A DNA stretch of 64,000 nt from Drosophila pseudoobscura (taxonomy: Eukaryota > Arthropoda > Insecta > Diptera > Drosophilidae): assembly GCF_009870125.1 (NCBI RefSeq), contig NC_046681.1, forward strand, positions 4,849,001-4,913,000, in the 5' to 3' direction. The notes below the pieces were generated by a model. That model ran no database searches. It had not been told where the DNA came from and saw only the letters and a program-made list of their open reading frames with translations. Shown here piece by piece: positions 47,660 through 61,200 of this stretch; positions within the stretch are counted from its first letter, which is position 1; the number at the start of each line of letters is the position of its first letter. The translations under genes were made by a program, and so were the position numbers.

Positions 47660-49504
47660 GACAGGGTCAAGCCTTCGCAGCCCCCATTTCCGTGGCTTTC
47701 TATTCATCCAGACGTCGTTTATCAGAGGTCTGCTGCTGTCTTCGCTCGGCTGCATCTTTCTTTTAAACACTTACTTAAGTGGAAATTTATGTTGTTTTTC
47801 TAAGCGTTCAGTGGGCTGCAGGGCTGAAGGGCGGCAGGGCTATTGGTGCGCAAATGTTGCATTTGATGTGTGCCAGAGAGGGGACCACAGCTCCGGACCC
47901 AGTCCCAGTCCCAGTCCCAGTCGCAGCCCAACTCTCAGCTCCAAGCCGAGTCCAAGCCATTTGTTGATGCAGCCGCTGCACCCTCACACAGATATAGAAT
48001 TAAGTATCTATGTGCATGTAAAGACAAGTTGGCAAAGTTAAAGTTTTGCTTTAACAAGATAACACGCACCAGCATGAAAAACTGTGGCCAAAACTTTTTC
48101 CACGGCAGTTGAAAAGAGAGCAAAAAATCCGAATGCAGGCGGAATTTTGTCCGAGGAAAAGACAGCAAAAGGCAAATAAATGGTAATAAAAGTATACAGT
48201 TTAAAAGAAATTTTCCACTCTGTTCGGCGGAAATACGGATTTTCATTTCCCATTCTCCGTTAATGAGGGGTCATATCTATCTCACCTTCTCCATGCACGA
48301 ACACGTATACCTGAGGAAAAAACCAACCGCCAGAAATCGCAATTTACAGCCATCCCCATCCACCTGATAGAGAACGGAAAAAAATTAAGGAAACACGATC
48401 AGAACTCATTGAAAACAAAAGTTACCAGGAAAAAACGGAACAGCAACGCAACGGCGGCGCGGCTGCAGCTACGTTTCCAGAGTCGCCAGTCATCAGACAA
48501 TGCACCAGAGTTACACTCTTCAGTAGTTGCAGGAACAAGAACAACAGCCCCCCGTCATCATCATCGTCATCGTCATCATCGGCGGGGAAACAGGCAGAGC
48601 AGAAACGAATCGCGAAACAAAAAACAAACAGCCGAAAAAAATCACAAAACTTCACACAAAAAGCACTCAAAATATTGTTGATTATGCCAGGCACACAGAC
48701 GCACCCACCCATAGACACTTTTCGCATTTGGCAAGCCCAACAAAAATATAAAGAGACCGATATGGTGAAATATTTCGACTATGAGATACCCTCTAATCAT
48801 AAAAAATCATAGTACTGTTTTGTGGAAATGGGGAAATTTATCTTTCAATACTCAAACGATCGAAAGAAGATCCCCAATACAGTAAAAGTTTTTGATAACT
48901 TTCCTAAATACGATTAGAAATCTTTAGAATTGGGTATGCCACAGGCTTAGCTCTATTTTACTCAAAATAAGTCTTATTTTCGGTATTAAGACTCCTAATA
49001 TATATCGACACGAATTCATATTCTCTTCATAAACACCATCTCATTTATGTAAAATAAATACTCAAAAGTTAAAGCTCCGCTCGCGCTGATATGACTTAAA
49101 TATCGGACTTTGTTATATAATAGAGAGATACAATATACCCTTAGTACACTACGCGTGCTGGATGCCGAAAAAAATAACGCTCATATGGCTCCATGCCCGT
49201 TCCGTTCTCTCCGTTCCGATCCGTTCCGTTCCGCAGAATCCTGTGCACTCATAAAAACAAAACAGAAAAGCTCGGCGAAAACTGTTTTTTCGACGTTCGC
49301 TCATTCCGCTTTTGCCTTTCCAAATTTTCCTTTTCCCGCTTTTCCTTTTTTGAGTGTCTTCGGTGTTTAGTTTTGGGTCATTGCGCATTGTTATTGTTTT
49401 GTCAGGGGAGAGGGCATCGGCTGCATATTTGTTCTCCGGCCTTTGCCGCCCCAAAAGCCCACAGCAGCCAAGAGGAAAAGAGATAGACTGGACAAGGTAT
49501 TAAG
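47660..49504. other. non-coding block with simple repeats
   Basis: CCCAGT x4 at 47898-47922, CATCGT repeats at 48554-48581 and CCGTT pentamers at 49198-49233. No supported gene. Confidence 0.5.
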
Positions 49505-49544
49505 CGAGAGAGAGAGACAGACAGAGAGAGAGAGAGAGAGAGAG
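49505..49544. repeat. GA dinucleotide repeat
   Basis: Near-pure GA with two GACA interruptions. It offers many overlapping GAGAG sites for GAGA factor. Confidence 0.75.
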
Positions 49545-52500
49545 GCGGGGATAGATACTCGCAGAGCGATACTGTGCAGTGTCTCGTTATCCATTGAAAA
49601 CTTTGCCTGTGCACCAATTTTGTTTGCATTTCTTTTTTGGGCCTCTTGTTTTTTGGCGTTTTACTCTTTCGGAAACCGGACATATTCACAAGATTAATCA
49701 CCATAAGTGAGTGGCTAAAGAATGTATGAAGGTATACAATTTTTTGTTACAAAAGATTGCTAATTCAAGTAACAAACCTTCTTACAACTTTTACATTTTT
49801 TACATTGTGTTCTGCTGTTAAAGATGTGGTACTCGTGATACTCGATCTCTCCGATATTTCCATATTGGTCTCAGCGTTTTTCTCTACTTGAATTTCTATT
49901 AGTTCATCAGATCAGATTCCTATAGAGCACCCAAACTTCTCCATGCACCCCTCATTTTTGTTCGCTTTTCCAAATAACAGTAATTGCTGCCATCATGTTT
50001 TTCGATGTGGGTGAAAGTGTGTGTGCGAGTGCGGGTGTGTGTGGGCTGGGGGGATCCTTAAATTGCATTGGGCTAAATGGTGAAAATTGTTGTTGACTTT
50101 GCTTTGGTTGTCAGCACGGCTCCCAACCATACGAATGGCGCCCCAACACCCATTTCAATTGCCGCCTTGAATTCGGCTAATCAGAAACAAACTTGATAAG
50201 CTTAAAACTATATTTAAGCCTTTTGTTTTGGGGGCGGACTTCCTAATTAAAGAGGATGTTGCGAAAGCATTTTCGACCGTCGGCCCCGTCAACTTAACTA
50301 ACAACCCAACTTGGCTTTTAATGACTTTGACTTTTAATTTAATTTAGCGCACACCTGAAAAGTGCTCTCTACCTTTTAAGCTGCTACCTGGCCCCGCCTG
50401 CGTCTGTGTTCCCCATCTGCAGTTGCAGACTTTTCTGAAATCATTTTTCGAACTGCATTTGCATTAAAATTCACTCCGAGCCGGACGGAGGAGCAGCTAC
50501 AAATTCTCCCTATTTTTTTTTTTGTATGCAAAAGTTTACTTGCAGTTAAGAATAACATTACTTAAGCTTCCTCTCCCCGAGTTATCAACAACATGTCAAA
50601 CTGCCAAAAAGTGTGCAACTCTGAAACGCACTAAGTGCCGGAACTTTGGGACTGATGGTAATGAAACTTTTCTAGAAAGGTTCCACTAAAATAAAATATT
50701 ACATTAATGTATCTATTAGTTATCAATGCATATTCCCGGTTTTCAGTAGTTTTAAGCATCTCTTTAAGACAGGGGTCGGCACGCATATTCACTTGCTATT
50801 TTGTGAGTTTGTTGGGTAGACAGCAAGCAAAACGGAACATTGTGTTGGTGCCACGCATTTTTATTTAAGTTTTGGCAACAGCATATCCCAGATATAATTC
50901 TGCCCGCATTTCCAATTTATTTTCCATTTACTTCAAGCCTTTCGCTACTGACTCTTTGATTGCCAGCAGCAGCAGCCCTTCAAAAAATGCTAATTTAATT
51001 TACATTTCGGCTTTGTTTTAATTGAATGCATAAATTAAAAATTCCTGCATGTGTGTGCGAGTCTGTCTGTGGCTCTAATTAAACGCCCCATTGCCTAAAC
51101 ACACTCCCACTCCAACACCCCCTGTCCTGCCACTCAATCACTTTCGCTTAATCAGCGCAGGGTGTCACGCCAGGTAAACCGACTCGCACTCTCACAACGC
51201 TCTCCCCGCTAATAAAAACAACAAAAAAAAAACGACAGAAATTTCTCAGGCCACGAAAGGGGCCCAGGGCCCTGGGCCAAACAGAAGCTGATTGCTTAAT
51301 AATATTTTGTGATGATGTGAATTTACTTTTATTTCTCATTTGGGAGAAAGCCAGCCCCAAAACTCACGGCTCCCCTTCATCATTGGCTTTTGGGGGCAAA
51401 TCAGCTCAGGGACCCCGAAACAGGTGACAGAATATACTTTTTTCATTTCTTTTTTGTGGAAAGCGTGTGAGGCTTGCTGCGTTGCCAAAACACGTGTAAA
51501 TATTCATAAGAGTGTGGGTTTGTTTTCCTTTGTTTCCCTTCGTTTTCTCCAATGCTGAATCGGTTTGCGTTTCGTTTTTGGGGTTGAATCTGCAGGCCTG
51601 CAACCCTGTTCCACATTTTGCGGCATTTGTTTGCCTCAGCGATAAAAATGTAAATTTATGAAGTTTTAATCAATTTGGGGAATTCTCGCATTCGTTCTTT
51701 GTCGCCGATTCGTTTTGTTTTTTTTTTTTTGTCTCTTTGTTCTGCCGTTTGTTTGCGGGCCCCAAAAGGCAACACAGACGGCAGACAACAGAAATTTCGG
51801 TTTTGCGAAACATTTAAAACATATTCCCGGCCTTTTCGGCCCACTTTCCTTTTTTTCTCTTTATTTGGCAGCCGTGTAAAGCGACGCACCATAAAGACCC
51901 TAATAAAATTTTAATTTAGTGTTATTTGTCACCAGAGGGCATACAAACCCGTAATACAGATGAATGTATCTCACTTTGGGCTCTACTGGTTTTTTCTTTC
52001 GCAAGAGTTGGGTGTTGAGTTGTGAAAGTTTGCCCCAAATGAATTGTGAATTGAAGCCGTCTTATTTTGGTTGGCCATAAAACAGTAGCTCCTGAAAATT
52101 GGTAATTTTATGATTTACTCAAACAATTCATAATATTTTATTGAACTAATTGACACTCCGCAAGGCGGCACATACTCGTACTCGTAAATATTGAGCGATG
52201 TAACATATTATTTATTATTTAATTACCATAAAGCAAATACCGGAATTTCCAGGCTGCTCTCTAACAAATTGATTGTTTATTGCAGGCACACATTAGCAGG
52301 CGCACACGCACACAAACACTAATACTCGGGCAGAGGAAATTCCATTCACAGTTATTGTATTTCTGGACTGTCACATGCTGCGTGTACGCAATGTGGGGGG
52401 AGATTCGGCCTCCCGAAGGCAAACCAAAAACCGCCACAAATAATCCACAATCCGGTGGAGGGCTGGTCGGGGAGCTATGAAACACGACCGCAGGCCAAGG

Positions 52501-54472
52501 CGAATTATGAACGGGGACTAGAACGAGATAGAGATACAGATAGAGAGTTGGGGAGGTGGAGCGAAAGCGGAAGCTGTGAGACTGTCACAACTGCGGCAAC
52601 GGTAATTGCCAATGTCCACTGTCCACGAGAGCAGCACAATCCTGTCCACCATTTGGGAAGCGCTGCTTTTTCTTCTTTATGGCTGTGTAGGGAGGTGAGG
52701 ACAGGGACAGGGACAGGGACAGCCAGCATAGTGGGTGATTTGGTGGTTTAGTGGGTCGTTGCCAGTAGGTGCAGACTACATTACTCCGAGCATAATTTTA
52801 ATGTGCGTGGAAAGCGGCGGCAGCAGCGAGAACTAACTGAACAACAAGCATAAAACAAAAAGGTTGGAAGAAACTGCCAGCTATGCGAACAGCGGAACGC
52901 CCTATAAACAGTTTTATCTCTATTCATACTGCCAGAAGCGAACTTAAACGGATTTATCCCTGCTTGAACAGGCTACTTATTCGCATACATCACATAATAT
53001 CATGCCAAATGTCCAATCTAAAGTACAAATTTTACTTTACATCGTACGCGGATGTTCGAATTTCAGATTTCATTCAAAGTGCCTACCAAAAGTAAACCAA
53101 AAATAAGTGAAACAATTAAATACTCTATTGTTTCAGAGGCCTAGCTTACAAGACAACAAAAACACTCGTAAAAAACCAGAGCCCAGATAAAAGGAGAGTA
53201 CAACAGAACCAAAAGAGAGAGGGCCAAGTGGGGCTGTGCTCGTACTGGTTGTGTTGTCACTGTTTAGTTAGTAGTGGTTATTTATGTGCCATTAGCAAGT
53301 ACCAAAACGCATTTGGGGGCTGGGTAAGGAGCGGGCCTACTCCTCTCGATTTATGCTCCAACCGGCACGGCCAAAATGGTTCATAAATTCTGGCTGCGTG
53401 CCGAAAAGTGTGCAACTGGTTTCAATATTTCGGCGGCTCTTATTATCAACAGCAATCATTTATACCTCTCGGTGCTATTCCTCTTCTTGTGCTTCTTTTT
53501 TACACATATACACACATACACACACATACTCGAGAGTCTCATTGTCGAGGCTTGGGCCTGTTTTATCGGCGTTTGTTTTACTTCCGACATCGGAACCAGA
53601 AACGGAAATTTCTCATTTCAGTACATTTCCGCCTCGCGCGCACACACACACACACATACCGACGAGAGTGGTTGGTGGTGACAAAGGGGGGAGGAGTGCG
53701 AGAAACATATGCAGATCGTATTCATAATGTGGTGGATAGGGTACGAGTACGTCGGGTTCGCCTTCAAATGAAAAATAAACAAGGGAATCGTATCCAAAGG
53801 GAGGGCCAGAAACATTCATTGTAACAAATATGCCAGTATTAGAAACGATAAAAGGATACAAGCCAGGAGCTAGGAGAAGAGAGAAAGCAGAACGAAGAGG
53901 GGCAACGAGAAAAAGCACAGAAAATCGCCAGCAAAATGTTTTAAAAACTGCCAAAGGCGTAATTTTTCCTTTCATGTCTTCCCTTTTGTCTTTGGCTGAG
54001 GAATTTTCCCAGAACTTTGACTTGATATTGCGAATGATGGAGGAGGGTCTCGGGGCCAAAGTCGGAGTCGGAGTCGGAGTCGAAGAGTCGGGGCTAGTAG
54101 GTCGATGGCAGTTGACATCGGTTTGTTGTCTTGCATATTTCCCTCTTGTTTATTGTAATTTCCCCTTTGTTGTTCATTTACGAGTATGTCATTGTGTTAC
54201 TGTGATTTGTGGACACAAATAGGTGGATAAGAGGTGGAACACTGACCAACATCGAGTATATAACTATGGCATTTGAAATGGTTTTAATCAATATTAACAT
54301 TGGTATCTAACATCTACACATTTTTGGGTCAACAAACCAACAATTCAAAGTACTCAAATTTATTCATCTAGTGCTCTATGAGGTATTTTATCACAATATC
54401 AGTTTCGGAATCTAGAAAAATCAGTCCCTCGCAACACATCGGCAGGTGAACACAAAATTACAACAAAACCAA
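49545..54472. other. non-coding block
   Basis: GGACAG x4 at 52699-52722, CA repeats at 53502-53529 and 53640-53657, and GGAGTC repeats at 54061-54089. TACTCGTA overlaps itself at 52173-52186, with further copies at 53742 and 54179. A 130-codon ATG frame at 53830-54222 spans the GGAGTC repeat and has no other support. Confidence 0.5.
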
Positions 54473-54503
54473 GTAAGAAATAATTTCTTCATTATTTTGT
54501 AGA

Positions 54504-55172
54504 ATGAATTCAGATATAGATCTAAGCTCTGCGGAGTACCAAGAACCCTGCAACACATTCTCAACGGATTTCGCAACCATTAAGGTTGCGCCTGTGACAG
54601 GTGTGATCGGTGTGCGTCCCCGTGTTTCAGTGGCCATTGACTCGCCGTTTTTACCTCGCATACCACAATCTCTAGCCCAAATCAAGAGTCGGAAAGGTGC
54701 ACCTTCGCACCCTTCCAGTGGCTACGCCTCTCAGTTTTTGCTTCGCATACCCAGAAAATTTGAACACATCAAGGGACGACCAGGTATAAGAATGACTCAA
54801 AGTCTTTATCAGAACGCAAGTGATGCTATGAACACAATTAACCCCAAGGCATCGCCAAAGCCTCCCAAAAAAGTTGGCCATGAGCACGTGAGTAAAAGTC
54901 TGGAAAACCAGCGGTAAAAAAAGAATTTTGAAATTAAACCTATTGTACATAATGATTTCACTCAGATGTTTGAAGCTGAAGTGATAGACGAGGGAGTTCT
55001 TGGACCAGCCGTGGAAGCCCTTGGGTCGGCAGTTGGAGTCCTTGGAACAACTATGACATTCCTTGGAGCAGCTACTGGTTCGGAGGAGCAGCAGGTGGTA
55101 GAGCCACAAGCCGAGCCGGAGGCGGAGAACACGCCAGATAAAAAAGGCAGATACCTGTGTTCTATATCGTAA
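54504..55172 (+). CDS. two-exon orphan gene, 196 residues, internal repeats
   Basis: Join 54504-54887 and 54966-55172. A strong acceptor (TTCATTATTTTGTAG, ending 54502) lies one base before the ATG, so an upstream untranslated exon is likely. The 78-nt intron has consensus ends (CAC|GTGAGTAAAAG ... TTTCACTCAG) in phase 0. Exon 1 encodes 128 residues with an internal duplication: FLPRIPQSLAQIKSRKG (49-65) and FLLRIPRKFEHIKGRPG (78-94). Exon 2 starts with MFEAEVIDEG and has four copies of a 7-residue unit beginning LG (residues 140-167). An acidic tail and a Cys-containing end follow. No signal peptide or known domain is seen. The antisense strand is open over 214 codons, probably as a shadow. 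A 74-bp duplication follows the stop. It resembles a young, lineage-restricted gene, perhaps nested in a large intron; function unknown. Confidence 0.6.
54888..54965 (+). other. 78-nt intron of the orphan gene
   Basis: 5' end GTGAGTAAAAG, pyrimidine-containing 3' end GATTTCACTCAG, size typical of fly short introns, and frame preserved across it. Reading through instead ends after nine more codons (TAA at 54915). Confidence 0.6.
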
Positions 55173-55188
55173 ACTAAACCAAATATCT

Positions 55189-55345
55189 CTTAAAGAAGAC
55201 ACGGAACTGTTGCTGCTGTTGCTTATAATACCACATAGTGGGCTACAAAATCCTGACATTGACTTAAAGAACAAACGGAACTGTTGCTGCTGTTGGTCAT
55301 AATACCACATAATCATAATGTACTACAAAATCCTGACATTAACTT
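55189..55345. repeat. 74-bp tandem duplication after the orphan gene stop
   Basis: Two diverged copies of a unit: TTAAAGAA, then GGAACTGTTGCTGCTGTTG, ATAATACCACATA, CTACAAAATCCTGACATT. The GGAACTG motif starts at 55203 and 55277. Small insertions and substitutions separate the copies. It probably lies in the 3' UTR. Confidence 0.8.
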
Positions 55346-58171
55346 TGGCGCTGCACTAATTAAATACAATATTATATATATAAAAGGCCCCGACTCTCAA
55401 TATCAAAGATCTTAGGGGTCTCCAGAATTTGGCCTTAATTTGACACGTAGCTTGGTATTAGGGATTGGCCGATCCATTCATTCGCCCACCTGTACAACTC
55501 TTTTCATTCTGTTGCCAAGAACATCCACTTGAGTGAGTTTCTGGGCGAACCGAATTCAATCTGCATATTTCGAGAGAAGAACGGGCCGGCGAACAAAAAA
55601 TGTGGCACAGAAGAGAAATGAATGCCTGGCGCTAATTACAAGAATTTATTGAAATCAAAAGTGTCGACTGGTGGAGTGTGAGGCAAGCAAAATAATGGGA
55701 GTGGGCGGTGGAAATGGTCTTTTTCACTCCGCGGGTCGGAGAACGGGTCTTTTGGGCTCCAATTATTGACACTTGACCAAACGGCCAAGCGACCAAAATG
55801 GTAATTTCTATTAAAAACTTTGCGAACAATTTTTTTTGGAAAGAATTTGCTCTGATACTTTTTCTTCTGTTTTTGGGTCATTTTTGTTTGAAGCTAACGA
55901 AGTAATGAAAGTGCTGGGACGAACAGAAAAGTTTTCGATTTCAGTGCTTTTACAAATTGGCATTAATTAATTTTCAATGTTTTTTCCGCTTTTTTTTTTG
56001 GTCGCGTACTTGAGAGTTTTTGGCAAATTGCATTTGGTTTTTAATGAAAAATATTTAGCAATTTGTAGGGCTGCGAAGAACAATGAAGAGGACTCGGAGC
56101 TGGCATTATACTCCTAATCCCACAAAAACCAGCTTTACGGCACGAAAAACTCAATTAAACGCTTAAAACAGTAAAATATACCATATGTATGTATGTACAC
56201 CTGTAAATACGAGTACTAGTAATATTCTTAAACCGGATGAATACTTTTTCAATTAAAACCATCCCCGAGGTAGAGCCACATGGAGAATAATATGTTTTGT
56301 GTATTTTTCCCCCTTTTTTGGTTTTTCCGAGCTGCAAAATATAATCTTTCATTTCAGCGGAACCCTTTCCCTTTAACTGTGCGAGTCATATAAATAATTC
56401 CTTTTCATTATATTTTTATACAAAATTTCGCGCGTGTTCATTTTTTTTATCTTCTTGCGGTTGGCCTTGTGCCTAATATGAATTTTATGCAAAAAGCGCT
56501 TTGGTTAGGTGTGGATGGGGATGTTCATGGGCTCTAGAGAGGTAGGAAGAAGCCTGGCTTTGGCCGTAATGCGTACCAGGTTGTGTTACCCTTTTTTACC
56601 TCGGCGTGTGGCATTAAAAAATTTAATGTTGTTATTATGGCACGCGAAACTGTTGAAAGATATTCGCGGAAGAATGTTAGAGAAATAAAAAAATTAAATT
56701 GTTCCCTCATTTATGAGGCTAGCAAGTTTTTTTTTCCCCTCATTTATACCGTTAATAAGTTGGGTAAAAATTTGGAAAAGTTATTAAAAAGAAAAAAAGT
56801 CCATCCTCGGACGGTGAAAGCTTCCATTGTGTCTGGTTAAGTGCGTTTTGCTGGAGTTCCCCTCGCTTCGTTGAAGTCTGGATATTCCGCTTAGAGTCTC
56901 AGATGTAGTCCGAATCGACTCAGACAGTATGCAGTTAAATATTGTATCGATATTGGTAACGTGTCGGGGTCACAACTCTTATATTTTGTATCAGAGGTAC
57001 TATGAGTTTCTTCCGATCATTGAATTAATGCTCTTTAAAATCGATAATCCCCAAGTTGTTCCCAAAGTTGCGGCAATTCTTTACCATCATGCCCAACATT
57101 AGGAAATTTACAAACTGCTAGAAAACTTTTTTGTTGTTTTATTGCGACCAACGTCAGTTGGGCAAATATAAAAAACTTTTCAATACAGATATACATAGAT
57201 ACGTATATACATATATATGAAAAAAGTGTCCAGCAAAGTCGTGTGGAGAAAAGTTTCCCCCGCAGAAAGGGCAGAAGGCTATAAACTTGAGTTTTCCGAG
57301 TGGTTTTTTGTTTTTCTCAACACGCTTCGCAGTTCGATGTGGTCAAGTTTTGCTCACTAAGCGAAACTAATGTCGAAGTGGCGAAGCGCGAAAAGAGTTG
57401 CTCCGCTCTGTCCTGCTCCGCTCCAGGGCCCTACGAGAGAAAATGTTGGAAAACTAAGAAAAATGAGACGATAATGGCTGCGATATTACTCCAAAAGCAG
57501 AGTGCTCTCGGCTACTCATAAAGAAGTTGGTTTTATTACACAAAACTTCGACACAGGACCAGCGAAACCGAATTCGCTAATCATCGGAACTGACTTTGCT
57601 AATAGTATCCGTAGATAAAGGTGAAACAGATACCTACACACGTATCTACATCCCGACCAAGGACATAAATCATTTTGTGTAAAAATAGAATTCTATTTGA
57701 ATGAATACAGCAAACAAACCGATAAGTAGAATTCATCAGGGCCAGGCCGTCGCAAACAATGCACAATAATAAATAATACTAGAACTTGCTTTTGTATTTG
57801 ATTTCAAAAGGGCCCCGCCCCCCGATCAATGGAAGTGTGGCTCCAAGACCTCTTCATTCCTGCTCGCCTTTGTTCGGGCCACTTCTGGCCACATTGACAA
57901 TTTGGCGGAAAATTCGAGCACGTGGAGCAGCTGAATTTTATTGATGATTTTGACAATTGTCGGCAATGTCAAAAGTCTGAAAGAAATGACGAAATGGCTT
58001 TTGGTACTTTGACTTTGCGTGGGTGTCAAAGAATTCTGTCTTTTGGTGTATACTTACGAGATACCCATATTTTCACTTGGTTGTCGAAGGTATTCCATTT
58101 TGCTTTGATCCCTTTTCCAGCTATACTTAAATTATGAAGCGCCTTCCCTCCGAAAGTCTCAAATTCCTTAC
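55346..58171. other. non-coding block
   Basis: No supported gene. TACGAGTA at 56208-56215. An 85-codon frame near 56583-56840 is Lys-rich and unsupported. Confidence 0.5.
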
Positions 58172-58283
58172 CATAACCCCATCCTTGGGCCATGAGTGAC
58201 ACGGTGAGGGCCAGCAAACAGGAGGGCCAACGAATAAGAGTACAAGTACGAGTAGAGATGCGAAGCAAAAACGAATGCCACAT
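58172..58283 (-). CDS. candidate first coding exon with signal peptide
   Basis: On the - strand, ATG 58283 opens 37 codons: MWHSFLLRIS, a Thr/Arg-rich stretch, then the hydrophobic core CLLALTVSLMAQGWGY. The exon ends at a consensus 5' splice site, ATG|GTAAGGAAT (58171-58170), in phase 1. Codons in the core (TTG CTG GCC CTC ACC GTG) are typical fly coding choices, and cleavage after SLMA would be plausible. The unspliced frame continues, so a run-on reading is possible. A separate frame from an upstream ATG starts MFRKYVAFVFASHLYSY. Downstream exons must lie at lower coordinates; 23514-23731 (-) is the only phase-compatible candidate seen. The family is not recognised; a secreted or type I membrane protein is inferred. 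Confidence 0.42.
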
Positions 58284-61200
58284 ATTTGCGGAACATAAAT
58301 TTCCAACGCCAAAAGTCAAAAACATACCATTTTTACCATATTTTCTCCTTCTCTCGACACTCCCAAGACGATGCACGGCAAGCCTAAATGTTTTTCATAA
58401 AGCCTCTAAGAGCTGAGGTTGTGGGCCAGCTTTATGTATATCCAACATGCTAATACCAAGCCACTAAAACACACATTTTGCTTTCCGGCAAAAGAAAAGA
58501 ATCGCCAGCTAAATTGAAAAGGACGCAGTCCGGGTTCCGCGCAAGTTTTTTAAATAAATCTGGAACAGCTGGCACTGCGGCATGGAGGCAAAGGCGCAGA
58601 AATATCCAAGAAAATGGAGAGTAAAGGTAGCTTGCAAGATTGCAAAGGTACAAAACTTCTCGGCTGACAGCTTTGCAAACAAAAAAAGTGTTCAAACAAA
58701 CTGCAAAAATAAAACGCATTAGAAAATGTTTAATTGTTCAACTATGTTGAAATGCCAATTAGTTCAATTAGTTTTAGAGCTAAATGTGAACATTTTAATC
58801 TTGAGTTGACTGTGAATATTTTCTATGAAAATATCCTTGAGGGTTTCGGCCTGTTTTCGATCAATGCCACTTTCTATGAGGGAATCTTCACCTCCTAAGT
58901 AATCGTACTTTAGAGCGACATTAGTTTCGCCTTTACACCTTTCGTTAGGGCTTACCTAAAGAAAATGTTTCCTATAGAATAGAAAAGGACAGAAAAGTCC
59001 TTCCATTCACTTAATCTCTCAAGAAAATCCCCTCAATTATGGTAGCACATTACAAGCTAATAATATAAACTAAAGGATAAACCTTGGCAATGTGACGAGA
59101 AAATATACATATATATGACAGGCAGGCCCAAATGCCATCAAAATTGCTGCCAGAGTGACTCAATTGAAAGTCCTGAGGGCTCACACAGCTTTAAGCCGAC
59201 AAAGAGAAAAGCTCACACGCGCATATCAGTTTTGAGAGGATGTACCCGATTCTAAGGACTTTCTTGGGTGCTGTATAGAAATATAAATAACAAAAAAAAG
59301 AAGACGCTCAACTGAATTTAAGCGCTTTTCAAATACGCCTTCAAGCACCACGCAGGCCGTGCCCCAAGTCTCCACTTAACGCATTTATGTTGAGAACGTG
59401 ATATAATAAAGAGAAACAGGCGAAAAAGAGAGAAATTCTGTCAAAAAAAAGCAAAAGGAAAACCATCTAAATCCCTCACAGCAGACTTAGTTATTCCACT
59501 GCCTTCTGACTATCAATATCAGCGATTCTGGGTAACCCTTTGCACCAATATTACTCATACACTGGACCACGCCCCACGCCCCACGCCCAATTCTCAGTGT
59601 TCCACAATCCGCCCGCGCTTCTGGCCCAGCCAAATCAAGTCAAACGCGGCGCACAAAAATATGCTATAGAAATTTTTTCGCACCCTTAGCGAATGCCTCG
59701 CCTCGCAAATTGAATTGAAATTCGATGGCACTTTAGCCTTGGATGGGGTGGAGATGGGGAAGCGGATGGGAGAATGGGGACGGTGACGGGGACGGAGATG
59801 TGTACGGAGGCGGAGAAGGTCTCGTCAGGTCTTTTGGGGCATGTCTTGTGCTTGTCTATATTAAGGTCTCTCAAGCTCAGCATCATCCTCATCAGCATCA
59901 TCATCATCGCCAACATCATGCGAAGGGGCGCATTAGGCGCAAATTTTCGAGTGCCTTTTCAAGGATAAACGTAAATTTTATTAGTTTTTTTATGCCCCTC
60001 CGTTTCCGCCATTGCATTAGCGAAAATTAGTCAGGCCAGCAACAACTCAAAGGTTATTTGAGAAATCCATGTTTTATATCCCCCAGCTCCAGTATATGCC
60101 TCTTGTAGTTTAAAGTTTAAAATTGATTGCTGAAATATTAGAGAAGAACAAGGTAATCGAATACGTACGTTTATATTGTGCATGCTCGTGTGAGGTTAGC
60201 CTCTTGACAGAGCCCATCTTTGGAATTTAATAAAACCCAAGCGAGTGGAAATTTGAATGAGCCTGGGCTTATCTTCGAAAGGCTCTGTCAATATTGAACA
60301 AGATAGCACTGTTCCTGTATCGTTGCCTCCTGCTGCTGTCGCCAACATCCGAGCCCACCCTCACTCATCCGCAATCAAATAACGCATCTCAAAATGAAAT
60401 CCAATAAAATAGTAAACATATAAAATTTAATAAACTCCAAAATGTCAGGAAATTAAAAATGGAATCTGTGCAAATAAATTGCACAACATATCGAGCAATA
60501 TGTGGGCGAAGGGAAGAGTGAATACAAACAGATTTTATGTATGGAAAGTCAAATACTCTTTGAGGATGGAATAAGATACATGGTATTTTCCATGGATTTA
60601 ATGTATTGGATTTTATTTCAGTGCTGAATTTATTTACCTTTAAAGGTAGGTTTTTTATAAGTTCTTTGAATTTAGCTACTACAATACTCGTGGAAAAGGG
60701 ATTTTTCTATGATTCTATATTCTGTTCTTCGGAAACATTCAAAATTCTAGCTGCTCGAACAATTTGCCAGACAAGCAAAAGTGTTGACAGTTGAGCAAAA
60801 AATGGAGCCGCCTTCAAACGGAATCCAAATTAACGCAATGTAATTTGACATTTTCGCATGTCAAATTCAACAGAAACTTTGTCCTGCCATCATTTAATGA
60901 ATCGCAGGGGTACATTTTAGTCGTTTTTTATGCCATGTTCTTTTTAATGAATTTCCTTCGAGACAAGCATTGGAAATGTCGCCTGGTGCGTGATTAAAGA
61001 AAATTGATATTGAATTTCCAAATGTACGCTTGACATTTATTGGACAGTCGAAGGGGACTTGAAGATAGAAAGGTTGAGCAACTGCTATCCTCGGAGATTT
61101 GTATTTCTCAAGAGAACTCCAGTGAGTTCCCTAGTAATATTTTTTATTGGTTAAATCTATAAAAGAGTTGACTCAATCGCAAAGCAAACACCTTGAAACA

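Noticed and set aside
53830..54222. 130-codon ATG frame on the + strand
   Set aside because: It crosses a GGAGTC repeat (Val-Gly run), and the remainder has no support. The neighbouring gene at 54504 is far better supported.
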